Below, piece after piece: positions 18,991 through 28,674 of a DNA stretch of 30,359 nucleotides. Within the stretch, counting starts at the first letter, position 1, and every line of letters starts with the position of its first letter. The position numbers and the translations under genes are program-made. The stretch is from Priapulus caudatus (Eukaryota > Priapulida > Priapulimorpha > Priapulimorphida > Priapulidae): contig NW_014578152.1 of assembly GCF_000485595.1 (NCBI RefSeq), forward strand, positions 1 through 30,359. Reading direction: 5' to 3'. The notes under the pieces were generated by a model. The model had not been told where the DNA came from, ran no database searches, and saw only the letters and a program-made list of their open reading frames with translations.

Positions 18991-19960
18991 CTAGCTGGGC
19001 TACCCGGCGATGCTCGGGATAAATGAGAAAATAGCTAGAATTTAGTCTGCCATCACGGCTGTACTGATCTTGTTCGGATTTTATAAATCTCTCCCAAGAA
19101 TTTAACTTCTGTTCAGTTCTGCAGCGCTTCTTGGTACACAACATTCTTGGTCTTGCCATCTTGAGAGAGGATGTAGAGGTTGTCTAGGTTACCCACCCTG
19201 AGTACCCCACATAGAGCTGGCCATGGGAGAACACTGGCTCACTGAGGTTGAGTTCAACCACATTGAGGGACTGGCCCTGGGCCTTGTTGATGGACATGGC
19301 AAAGCTCAGCTTGACTGGAAACTGCAGCCTCTTGAACTCAAATGGCAGGTCTGATGGGATGAGCGGGATCTTTGAGATGAAGACACTTTCGCCCTTGCCC
19401 TTGCCTGTCATGATTTTGGCTTCGATGACTTTGGGCATGAGCTGCTTCACTGTGAGCCTTGTGTCGTTGCAGAGCTTGGGAGCATCCAGGTTGCGCATTA
19501 GCAATATGGGCGCACCGACCTTGAGCGATGTGTGGTGGCAGACCTGAGGGCGCCAGGCTGTTGAGAAACTCAGTAGGATAGTGCACCACTTGGTCTGGAT
19601 CAGGAACTGTGTCCATTGACTTGTAGCCCGTTGGGTCGCCAGGCAGTTTCTTCAGCAGCTTGGCGTTGATGTCATCCACGGCCAAATACTTTTGGGAGCA
19701 AGGATGGCTGGCTCGCTCAGCCAGTCTTGGTCTTGGTAGCGGAGGTGGAGGTTTGGGAAGACTTTGGTCATTGACAGCATCTGCTCTTGTTCCTTTGGCA
19801 ATGACTGGCAAGGTTTGGCGAAAGTCGCCTGAGAGCAGGACAGTCACACCTCACATGACGTTTGTGTTGTGCCGAGGGTCTTGTAGGGTCTTGTTGAGTG
19901 TTTCAAAGGCACCATTGTGGCTCATGGTTGCCTCGTCCCAGATGCTGAGCTTGCAATCTT
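18991..19960 (-). mobile_element. Helitron, 3' part with terminus
   Basis: The element is read on the minus strand. Its coding part is the end of the Pif1-like helicase (separate entry). The last bases are CTAG (18994-18991) followed by T, preceded by an 8-nt spacer and a short hairpin (CCCGAGCATCGCCGGG, 19018-19003; six pairs with one bulged A). Helitrons are known to end in a hairpin followed by CTRR and to insert between A and T. The 5' side breaks off near 19960, inside the helicase, so Rep and the 5' TC end are lost. Confidence 0.85.
19113..19958 (-). pseudogene. Helitron Pif1-like helicase, C-terminal region
   Basis: From 19958: CKLSIWDEATMSHNGAFETL (Walker B, DEA variant), an in-frame TGA at 19853-19851, GVTVLLSGDFRQTLPVIAKG (SF1 motif III region), an abnormal Pro/Arg-rich stretch replacing the usual middle, then KKLPGDPTGYKSMDTVPDPD, HYPTEFLNSLAPSGLPPH, a one-base shift, LKVGAPILLMRNLDAPKLCN, LPFEFKRLQFPVKLSFAMSI (with NKAQGQSLN, motif V), FSHGQLYVGYS, another shift, and LDNLYILSQDGKTKNVVYQ to TGA at 19115-19113. 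In the last box the arginine finger motif (YVACSRV) reads YVGYSGW, so the catalytic arginine is missing. One stop, two frameshifts and an internal deletion: inactive. Confidence 0.9.
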
Positions 19961-21166
19961 GTCAAATTTTCAGCAAAAAAGTGGCCAAAAATCATGTTTA
20001 CCTACAAAATGGACCGAAAAAGTGGAGTTGCCAAAAAAGCAAATCTCTTTTTCTCTTTTTTTTTCTACATTTTTTTTTTTGCACTTTTTGTTGGCCTAAA
20101 ATAAATGGTCGTTGCATCATGCTGATTCAAAATATATATGGTGTTTGGGGTCACCTCTTACGGGTCTCGAAAAGATAGACGGACAGACAGACAGATACGG
20201 CCATTTATGTAGGAGATTATACAGTACCATAATTTATTATATCTTCGATTTGATTGATCGGTTGGTGCTTGATAACCAATGATTGATGATAGTTTGACAT
20301 AAATTTGGTCTCGTGGACATTACCCTTGTCGTAGATCAGTATAGCAGCAAAACTTAATTTTTCATCTTTACGTTTTATTGACAATTTTGAAACTGTGAAT
20401 GGCTTCTATTTATGGTGACAAAAACTGTGCAAATAGAGTTATCATCCGCTAAAGCACCCGCTAACCTCGGGGATCAGAAAATGGTGACATATACCGTGAG
20501 CTATACAGTCATGTAGCTGTCAAAATATATTTCAGTGATTAAATGTGTGAGAGATTATTTCGAATACACAGCAATTTTTTTAGGCATCACAGAATAATGA
20601 CCAGGTCTGCTCTTTGTCAAGACCGAAACTTCTCTCTGACATCCAGAAAGTCCAGATTAGCATTTACATGAGCGAAAATATCTCGTTTGAATAGATATTA
20701 ATATTATGAGAGATTTGTAAAACTAAGAGAGAAATATATTATTATTTACTATATATGCAATTGCAAATAGATTCAGACAATTTTGAGACTTTTTCTCGCA
20801 CTTGAGAAATTTCAATGATATTTTAGCCAAGAAGAGATGATCTCTCCATATATCGCCTCAAGCTCCTGATCCATAATATAAGAGCATATCTGAATAGAAA
20901 TTGACCATATATTTCCGTTTTGAAAAAAATGTTGATGTTATGTTATGAGCGAAATTACAGTCGTGTCAGTGGCGAGTGGCCTATCTAAATGAATCGGTGA
21001 ATTCATAAAGGGCCCAAATCCAAGACATGGTTTTGCAGGAAATCAACTGAATTGCATATCTCAAAGATAGGCTAGACAAAGTGATTTATACTTTAACCAG
21101 ATATAGCACTAGAACTAGATATAGTCGTATGGTGCTATTTCTGTTATTCTGTTATCTGTTTATCTG
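19961..21166. other. AT-rich stretch without a gene; GACA microsatellite at 20176-20195
   Basis: The truncated Helitron passes into a T-rich region (20040-20090) and an AGACGGACAGACAGACAGAT microsatellite, which often sits near the end of dispersed invertebrate repeats. The remainder to 21166 holds no recognisable coding sequence. Confidence 0.5.
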
Positions 21167-21410
21167 TTATGCAGTTCGTCCTGAATTGCATAAAGCTAAA
21201 GACTGACGTATAAACAACTGAATAGGACTTTGATTGTTTTCTGTACGAAGACCATGTTGGTTCCACTGTTCTCTGAATATAGTTACTTGTCTGTTTATCC
21301 GAGGCAAAAAAAAACAATGCAGAGCAAACAGTTGCAATTCAGTATCCACATCAAGTAAACATTCACTTTCCATAAAGTTGAATAAGTCATAGAACGTGTT
21401 CACACATCCA
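21167..21410 (-). pseudogene. Integrase-like domain fragment (C-terminal)
   Basis: Minus frame: NTFYDLFNFMESECLLDVDT, LFALHCFFLPRINRQVTIFR, EQWNQHGLRTENNQSPIQLF and a stop at 21167. The FYDLF..ME..LLD, L..LH..FLPRIN, WN.H.LRTE.N.SP.QL order matches the C-terminal part of the integrase-core proteins widespread in cnidarian, fish and arthropod genomes. The catalytic core is absent. It is joined in a different frame, within a few bases, to an unrelated transposon gene upstream. Confidence 0.75.
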
Positions 21411-22301
21411 TTCCTTTAGTTTCTGGTAAAACACTGTCGCCTTTTTCTTGTGCAATGCAAGTTTGGTTTCCAAAGCTTTCCGAACAGCTACTTTTTTGTC
21501 TACCTTCACCTTGGCTTGGTATTCAGTGCAGACATCAAACATCACTGCGAGGCCTACCGAACCCATAACTGAAGTTCATTTTAAAATGCTCGTAATAAAA
21601 CCTAAATTTTACTCATAATCAATCTGTTTAACATCTTTACCAGAGCAGTATTCAGCATATTTGTCAGGGTACAACAACTGTAGGAAAAGAGAATGCATTT
21701 TTACAACTGTGAGATCAGAGGCAAGGTATCTTCTCTTATTTCCATTGCCTGGATAATGTGACACACAATATGGGAATGACCGAATATGAGCGTCAACTTT
21801 GCCCTTCAAATCATCTGAAATGCAATGTATGTTATTATGAGGGCCCAGCTTGTCTTTAGGTGTTACTCTTCGGGATTGGTAGTTTGCAACTCTCCTAACA
21901 CGCATCGTTCTTATGCCGTGAAGGCTGGCGAACGCCTCCCTGCACACCGCTTTCTCTTCATCACCAAGTTTAACTTTGTAGTAATACTGCCACTGGCGTT
22001 CTTGTGGTTTCTCAGCACCTCATGGTCTTCTACGCTGCGGCTTTTTACAGCTGATAAGAGACATAATACATGCATCCTGGCCATCCTGGGTACCAATCGT
22101 ATTGAAATTCTCAAGAATCGTTTCTTTCGACGTAGCTGTGATAGCCTCTAGGCACTTCCTTTTACAGCTGAGATGAAAATAAAATACATCACAATCACAT
22201 TCATAATATTGTACCAACGATAGTAGGCCTATGTACATAGGACATGTAGGTATGTACATAGGACATGTAGGTATGTGTATAGTACATGTAGACGTGTACA
22301 T
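21410..22301 (-). pseudogene. Transposon-derived gene (RKC-type N-terminus, SHY/FGRPRSD motifs), two exons
   Basis: Exon 1 starts before 22250 and ends near 21613 at a possible donor (TATGA|gtaaaa). It reads KRKCLEAITATSKETILENF, a TGA at 22022-22020, then QWQYYYKVKLGDEEKAVCRE with AFASLHGIRTMRV, DLKGKVDAHIRSFPYCVSHY and KRRYLASDLTVVKMHSLFLQ in the same frame. Exon 2 starts at 21568 after AACTTCAG, reads GFGRPRSDV, shifts one base, then VCTEYQAKVKVDKKVAVRKA and LHKKKATVFYQKLKEWMC. This KC.....C.E.F...L, HI.SFP..SHY.R....K.YL, FG.P.SDTC..C series is known from a large family of invertebrate transposase-like proteins, probably DDE-type; the catalytic part is missing. One stop and one frameshift show decay. 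It ends where the integrase-like fragment starts. Confidence 0.65.
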
Positions 22302-22313
22302 AGCACATTTAGG
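22231..22313. repeat. Minisatellite, about 22-bp unit, four copies
   Basis: GTACATAGGACATGTAGGTAT is repeated about four times with increasing divergence (GTATAGTACATGTAGAC, then GTACATAGCACATTTAGG). Confidence 0.8.
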
Positions 22314-22970
22314 TACAGTGTAATATCACAGCTATGGATAAGTGGTCCCACCTATCCTCGCTGGTTTCACTTTTTTTGGTATTGACATATTCCTTGCCTT
22401 CGGCACGTAATATTTTTTGCTTGTTTCTAGCCTATTCGTTTTCATTACGCTTTTTTGGGCCTAACTTCATCACTTGTATCAAACTCATGCTCCATAGGCG
22501 GTGCCAAATTGGATGATTAGTGCTGCCATATACGTCATAAAGCTAAATTCATGCAAGAGGGGCCCAAGTCCTGGAGTTGGGGCTTTATTGCAATCACTGC
22601 ATAAATAATGTGAATAGTGAATGAATTATAGTGGACTTGGCTTGGGACTGTCTTGCACATAATCAGAAAGCTTGTCTTTTGAAGATACTTTAACATGTAA
22701 TATCTCAATATTGAAAAATTGTTAACTTAAAAAAAAATTTCATAATTTTCTACCATCACTGGCCGCTGTTGGGAAACCCGGGTTAACATAGTATAAACAT
22801 GGGCTGCCAGAGTGCCACCCGAATTAACATATAGTATAAACATTCATGTGAAGTTATATAAAAACGCCACGAAACGGTCTTGCTAGGGTTAGAAGACCAT
22901 AAGACAATCAGACATCTGTATAGACAATCTGTCGTACAGCCTCGTCCGGCAGCGCTACCGCCTCGAGAAA
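22314..22970. other. Stretch without a gene; short direct repeat
   Basis: TTAACATAGTATAAACAT at about 22783 recurs near 22825 as TTAACATATAGTATAAACAT. Nothing else is supported. Confidence 0.5.
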
Positions 22971-23058
22971 GAGAGAAATTGAGAGAGAGAGGGGAAGAGA
23001 GAGTGTGATAGAGAGAGCGAGAGAGAGAGAGAGGAAGAGAGAGAGTGATAGAGAGAGA
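22971..23058. repeat. GA-rich low-complexity tract
   Basis: Mostly GAGAGA units interspersed with GTGATA. It lies directly downstream of the last exon of the gene at 23080-26064. Confidence 0.9.
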
Positions 23059-23079
23059 AGCTAGTGAGCACATATATAC

Positions 23080-26064
23080 AAATCTCATCTCGGGTGTTCC
23101 TGCATCCTCATACCAGCTTGCCATTGCCTGCAACCACAAAAAGGGTATCAGAACCGTGAATGCATGTTAAAAATATCAAATATCAGCAGTGATGGAAAAA
23201 ACACTCACCAGGGAAAGAGATGTTTTGGTGGAGGAAAATTGATATTGCTACCTTACATTCCCTGTGGGTGGGCATGTTGAAAAATGTTTTACTAATTGGG
23301 CAATGGATGACATGAATAGTCCAGGGTTCAACTTTGAATTGTGCATGATTTCAAAGAAAAAGATATTGAACAAGTTTGGCCTATCAATGCAACGTGTTTA
23401 TTTACAAAGGGCAATTTCAGTTAAAATTTAAATTAATAATTTTAATTTTTTCAGTTATACAATTAAATGTTTTCTAAACAGAACTCGAAACGATTTATCT
23501 AGTCTATAACCTAGAATTTTATTTTTGAAAACCAAAAACAGATGCCTTCCCCTTATTTATAACTCCTACAATATCAATGCACCATTCCGGTTAGACAGAT
23601 GACATTTATTCATTGTTTAATTACCTCGAATACCAATCAACATAGGGGCATATAACTCTGGAAAAATGTGTTAACCCGAAATTCAGCAGCAATATGCGCA
23701 ACTTCACTTCATATTGAACCTGTCCAGTAATTAACTTTCAACTCAATCGAATTGGTAGTTTTGGAGTAGTCGTACAGACAAGATGTAGTAAAGGAAATTG
23801 AGCCAAAAATAATCAAAGGGGTATATCTCTGGAAAATTGCATCAAACCGAAACACACCATCTATATGCACAACTTCACTTCATATTGAACCTTTCCACCA
23901 ACTCGGCTTTGCTCTGCTCAATCGGAGTTGTAGTTTTGGAGGAGTTGCGCAGACAAAAGTGTGACAGACAGACGGACAGACAGACAGAAAGCATTAAAAC
24001 TATATATCTCCCCTGTTAAGGGGGAGACATAATAACTAATAAATGCACAGTAAAGGAAAAATTTCACACTCACAGGTAAGGCAATAATTTCTGAAACGTC
24101 ATTACTGTTGTCAGGCAGTGGAGTACTGGGACTGAGAGGCTTTAAAACCAAGGAATCATTTATATAGAAAATATGCAGTACAGCTCTTAAAAACTGTCAA
24201 CCATTATTCCATTCCCATTCTAACATAATCACACAAATTTCATTTCTGACCTAAAACGTCACTGTAAACTTTACAAGGAATCTGCATGGATGCCGATATC
24301 TGGTGAGATCGTTATTTGTGTGCATAGCGAACAAAGAGGTTTATTCTTTTCAAGGAATATATAATCATATCAAAGATTTGGCCAAAAAAGGAAAAGAAAC
24401 ATAACATTGCAGCCACAAGCTTGTAAAGTGTCTGCTACGGTGGCTGGACAGACATGGCACTATAGTATACAATTAAATGATGGAGACAAGAGACGTTTAT
24501 TCAATACTCACAGAGGCAGCATGGTCAGCAGATGTGGCACTGGTACTCGGAGACTGCGAACGGAGTACTCGAGCACTAGCAACCTAAATATAGAAGAGAA
24601 AAACTGATTATTCTTTGATCATTCCTTCATAGGGGTGTATACCAGGAAAAATATGAAAAGTGAAGAAAAGGTAAACAATGAAAACCTAGACCAAAATATA
24701 AAAAGCTACTTAATAGTTTCAGAATAGAGCTAATTATATATTATTAATTTATTATTTCACTCTGAATCAAGACAATATACAAAATCAAATTATTTGGGGT
24801 TTTATACTTCGAGAGGCGCGATCAGTAAGTATTCTTAATAATTTCTTGTTATAGCAAAGAGCTAATACCCTTGTTTTCTATCTTATCTGATTGGAATCCA
24901 TAGAATACAGCTTCTGTACACATTCTTAAACGATTCTATAATTTAACAAAACTAGTCAACTATGCTTGCACTACTTGCAATTCTGCGTGAAAACACCATC
25001 AGTCTAAACATTCAATCTCTCGAAATAATGACATAAAACACTACTTCAAAATGAGAAAACGTGATAGCAAGCTTACAGGGTGCACAAATAAACGGAGGTT
25101 TCCATCTATGGTACTTGATCCGTCAAGTTCTCTAATTCCCCCAGCTCGAATGGTATTTCAAAATGAAATGTCTTGGGGTACCTTTCCTGACACCCCACAA
25201 AGCGATACACGTCTTAAAGCAAGAAATGACAATATTTAGACAATTCATGAATTCAAATTCAAAATTTAAACATGTGCAGGTGCTACAGGTTAACATTAGA
25301 TACAGTTTAAATTGAACTTCATTATAACCCCCTTCTTTTACACCTCTTGACCTTTGACCTTTGACCCCCCCCCCCCCTAGCTTCGACACCCAACCGTTTT
25401 CGGATTACCCCCCCACGTTCCGAATATCGTGACCGTACGTCGAGCCGTTTAGATTTGTGCCCAACTGTTGACGGACGGACGCACGCACGCACGCACGCTC
25501 GCACGCACGATCATGCAATTCTACAAGCTGCATCTGACTACGTCAGATGAGCTAAAAACAAGTGAACATGTAAGCATCTCTACGGGACAGACTACTGGCC
25601 ACAGTGCATGTACCGCTGTCAACGAGAAACAAGAGAACACGTGAAGAAGAGAACATTCTCTATGGGATGAACTAGTGCCTTGTGGTAGCGCCGCATATGT
25701 CGCTGCCGACGAGAAACGTGAACGTAAAAAAAACCCACCTCTCTATGGGACAGACAAATACTTTGCGGATGAGGTGGATACACCACATTACAGCAGTTAA
25801 TTCACACAAGACAAGTGCTAACAAAAGAGCATACCTGGTATTGAATAGGGAATACCGCCGGAAGAGTCGCTCTCGGTTTTAGTAGTGGTGTCATGTGCCA
25901 GTGAAACGCGCACCGTCTGAGACAGTCTATCTTCCCTGGCAGGTGGCGCCACTGTTTGTTTTGGCTGGCACCCCACACGTTTGGGCGGTTTGGTGGCGTC
26001 CCCGCTCTTTTTCTTGTACATCGTCGTGTGGCGTGTCTTGTATAAGACCTTGTCATGCTCGTAC
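23080..26064 (-). CDS. Unrecognised five-exon gene (internal exons)
   Basis: Minus-strand exons: 26064-25835, 25144-25077, 24583-24512, 24139-24074 and 23127-23080. Acceptors: CTGCTGCAG, TTCGAG, TATATTTAG, TTTTAAAG, GTGGTTGCAG. Donors: gtatgc, gtaagc, gtgagt, gtgagt, gtatat. Phases are compatible throughout (1, 0, 0, 0) and no stop arises. Exon 1 gives YEHDKVLYKTRHTTMYKKKS, a basic GDATKPPKRVGCQPKQ region and an acidic Ser/Thr end; exon 2 IRELDGSSTIDGNLRLFVHP; exon 3 ARVLRSQSPSTSATSADHAA; exon 4 PLSPSTPLPDNSNDVSEII; exon 5 MASWYEDAGTPEMRF. The middle is Ser/Pro/Thr-rich and probably disordered. No start or stop was found, so exons continue at both ends. No family is recognised. The second acceptor lacks a pyrimidine tract and is the weakest link. 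Tandem and dispersed repeats fill the introns. Confidence 0.5.
23643..23960 (+). repeat. Two diverged tandem copies of a 165-170 bp dispersed repeat
   Basis: The series ATAACTCTGGAAAAATG, CCGAAAT, ATATGCGCAACTTCACTT, CATATTGAACCT, TCAATCG, GTAGTTTTGGAG occurs at 23650-23790 and again at 23824-23945 with small differences. The second copy continues into a CAGACAGACGGACAGACAGA tract (23960-23990) and ATATATCTCCCCTGTTAAGG. Motifs of this kind are common in invertebrate genomes, probably nonautonomous elements. It lies in an intron of the five-exon gene. Confidence 0.75.
23961..23990 (+). repeat. GACA/GACG microsatellite
   Basis: GTGTGACAGACAGACGGACAGACAGACAG, attached to the end of the preceding repeat. 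Confidence 0.9.
25366..25510. repeat. Homopolymer C tract and ACGC microsatellite
   Basis: A run of about 12 C ends at 25377 and a second run of 7 C follows near 25408. A GACGGACGCACGCACGCACG repeat spans about 25473-25508. All lie in an intron. Confidence 0.8.
25562..25770. repeat. Tandem repeat, 77-79 bp unit, 2.6 copies
   Basis: GTGAA at 25562, 25641 and 25718 opens each unit, followed by CTCTACGGGA or CTCTATGGGA and an ACTA-CTGGCC/GTGCCTTG block. The first two units end in GACGAGAAAC preceded by CGCTG. It lies in the intron after the first exon of the five-exon gene. Confidence 0.7.
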
Positions 26065-26625
26065 CTGCAGCAGCGTGCGAAATTAACGCTAGTCCGGAGT
26101 CAAATACTCCCTGATTTACTGTCGGACTCACTGCTTTGACATATGCAAGAGTCCGTGTGACTCCCTGAAAATTCTGCTATACTAACTAGTTCGTTCCAGA
26201 GCACGGCCTCGATGAATTATCATATTTTTTCAGCAAATGTCCAAAGAAAATTTGGCTGACGTGCAACCGCATGAATCTTCAAAATAAGCACATGCGTTAT
26301 TTAGTTTGCATCTTTAGTTTTGAACTTCAGAAAGTGGACTCCCTCATTTTGCTGTGGACTCCCTCTTTTTTAGGGCAGGGTTAGAGGAGAGGGAGGGCTT
26401 AGGTTGGACTACCTTGTTCAAAAGTTAATTTCTACCCCTCCTGCAGGATGCGAAATTAGCACCGGCCCACCATTTCTTAAAGCAACATTGTACAAATTTG
26501 AAATCGAGAATGCAAGCGTGAAACGTGACAAGTCACATTGACAAAAACACTTCGGACATCATTCACGATCTGCATTATAGTCTGTTTTTACAGCTACTAT
26601 GTGATGCCGCACACTACAAAAAAGA
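26065..26625. other. No gene; two diverged copies of a CGAAATTA repeat core
   Basis: CGAAATTAACGCTAGTCC (26078-26095) and CGAAATTAGCACCGGCCC (26451-26468) are both preceded by CTGCAG. GGACTCCCT occurs twice at 26336-26368, and GAGTCCGTGTGACTCCCT near 26149. This looks like decayed dispersed repeat sequence. Confidence 0.5.
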
Positions 26626-26705
26626 GGAAGAGAGCGCGAAGGGAAGAGAGAGCAAGAGCGAGAGAGCGAAAGAGAAAGAATGAGAGACAATGAGGGAGAG
26701 CGAAC
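26626..26705. repeat. GA-rich low-complexity tract
   Basis: GAGAGCGAAAGAGA-type sequence. The ORFs across it are composition artefacts. Confidence 0.85.
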
Positions 26706-26767
26706 GCGGCGATGGGAGGGTGCTCTTGATTCGTTTGCCCCCGAGTTTAGCATCAGAACACCTGCCG

Positions 26768-27230
26768 TCAGGTGAGCGCTGTCGCTCTGCGGCACTTGTT
26801 GTTGGACCTTCTCCTGAATGCGATTTCGTGATGCTGTTTGAATCGCTGGAACCAGCTGTCACTTGCTTTGAACTTGTCGGCCTGCTCTTTGCTATAACAT
26901 GCTTCAATCTTTTCTTTCATTTTTGTCTTCAATCAAAGCTTAGAAACTTTGCAACCTTTAGCTCTCCGAAGCTTGAACTCCACAAGAATGCGATCAGCAG
27001 CCAATGGATATGTCTCTGATTTTACTTTCCCTGTAATATCTTGTCTACTCTAGGTCTTGTAGGCTTTGCCGCGCCTTTATTCCGCTTCAGATTGTTAATA
27101 TTTGGTTCCGCTAGTATCTTATTTCTATACTTGTTCCACTTAACAACTAGTGACTTGCTAACACCTCTTTTCTTTGCAACCTTTTCCCAAATTGTTCTAG
27201 TCTTGCAGGAACTGCAGTTTATGATATGCC
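26768..27230 (-). pseudogene. CENPB/HTH-type transposase N-terminal region, truncated
   Basis: Minus strand: TIWEKVAKKRGVSKSLVVKW and NKYRNKIL form an N-terminal helix-turn-helix. A linker follows, a one-base shift near 27024, then YPLAADRILVEFKLRRAKGC, KVSKL, an in-frame TGA (26935-26933), LKTKMKEKIEACYSKEQADK, FKASDSWFQRFKQHHEIAFR, RRSNNK and TGA at 26770-26768. The LE..L..EF..RR..G..VS..WL..KM, F.AS..WF.RF..RH.I..RR..NK pattern is the CENPB-type DNA-binding domain found in Tc1/mariner-pogo and related elements. The DDE catalytic domain is absent; a GA-rich tract follows. The upstream end adjoins the hAT transposase tail within about 50 bp. Confidence 0.8.
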
Positions 27231-27249
27231 ATGGAATGCAGTCTTGTGG

Positions 27250-28674
27250 CTCGTGACAAATCCATCTGAATAGACTAGAGCTCAAGATAAGCCTAGTGAA
27301 TGCACCCTAGCAATCTTTCTCATATTACAATAAACACAATTAATTCAAAACTTTCCATTTGCTTTTTCAGTGTCATTGCATCTCGTTTTTCTTTAGCATT
27401 TTTATTCTCTAGGCATATCCTTGTAAGAACTTTGAGTATATCAACATGCCGATTTTCACTGCTCTCACAGCATCTACTCTGGATGTCCATCTTGTTGGGC
27501 ATAGCTTCTTCAAGTTGAGACTTTTTGCATGTTCTGCTGACAGTGCCAGTTCAGCCCACCTGTTCAAGCTTGATCCAAAGAAAGAAAATATATCTCTGAT
27601 TGTTCCAAAGAAAGTTACACAGTTGACATTCACTTTTACAGCATCATTGATGACCAAGTTTAAATTGTATGAAGCACAGTGTACATATGGTAGCGGGACC
27701 GGGCTGTTAACAACATCTTGAAGAATCATTTGCCTGCCTACTTTTGTACCACTCATAACACAGGCACCATCATATCCTTGACCGCGTAAATTTTTCAAGT
27801 TCAGTCCTTGGTCATCCAACCATTTGGTCACTGTATTATTTTGTCAGTCCTTCAGCAGTAGAATCAGTTATAGCTAGGAATCCTAAAAATGTTTCTTTCA
27901 CTGTTACACTTTCATCTTCTGTATCGACCTGCACCTAGCGTATGACAATAGATACTTTATCTTTTTGAGTGATGTCACTGGTGGTATCAATGATTATGGT
28001 ATAGAATGGAGACTGCTTTATCCGAGATACCAATTTCTTGCGAAGTGATGTAGAGATCAAGGTAATAATTTCATTCTGAATTGTACTGCTTAAATATTTT
28101 GTTGCTCTACTTGGTAACCTCAAAAGTTCCTGCAAGACTGGATCCAATTGAGATTGCATGGCTACGAATGCTAGAAACTTTCTTCCCTCACATTGTCCAT
28201 CTCGAATGTACTCACGATGCCCTCTGAAAGCAAGCCACAAAGCAGACAAAGTCAGAATAATGTTTATGATCCGGGCAAGTATCTTCCTCCAAAAATTTGA
28301 CTGATTTCGATATTGTTTCTCGGTTTCTTCATCCAAGCGGTGTCCTAACTTCCAGCGTTAATATACAACAGTTGAAGCTATATATACTTCACTTTGTTCA
28401 TGTCGTTTGATCTTCAGAGCGTAATTTTTAGATGATCCAGGAACACCATTAATCCACTGCCATTGCAAACTGTTACTGCTTCTATCAGCGAATAGCCAAC
28501 ATGTCTCGCAGTAAAACTTTCCCAGAGATGGAGAATAACAAAGCCATTGGCGTGTAACCTTCATATTGGCAGTAGAATAATGATAATAATACTTGTCGCT
28601 AAATTTATGCCGACAATTCTCATCTTCGACATCGAAAGGACATGTGGGACGACATGGCCCATAATTACCATCGA
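27250..28674 (-). pseudogene. hAT transposase (ZMYM1-like, TTF zinc finger plus DUF4371)
   Basis: Minus strand: NYGPCRPTCPFDVEDENCRH, then KVTRQWLCYSPSLGKFYCET with CWLF (TTF-type finger, C..C), HEQSEVY and a TAA at 28360-28358. Same frame: FWRKILARIINIILTLSALW, LAFRGHREYI, TKYLSSTIQNEIITLISTSL, PFYTIIIDTTSDITQKDKVS with IVIR (DUF4371; the first catalytic Asp is present), a TAG at 27937-27935, VQVDTEDESVTVKETFLGFL, a one-base insertion near 27848, LKNLRGQGYDGACVMSG (the classic RGQGYDGA box), YVHCASYNLNLVINDAVK, CPTRWTSRVDAV and, after another shift near 27450, VDILKVLTRICLENKN to a stop. Two stops and two frameshifts: dead. The C-terminal dimerisation domain is missing. Confidence 0.9.

Noticed and set aside
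22783-23139. 118-codon minus ORF (LSLPLSLSRS region)
   Set aside because: Mostly microsatellite; only its first 16 codons match a predicted exon.
25562-25770. CRISPR-like array
   Set aside because: Units are long, diverged and without conserved spacer structure, in a eukaryotic context; plain tandem repeat.
26559-26907. Minus-strand ORFs rich in Ser, Leu and Arg
   Set aside because: Translation of a GA microsatellite.
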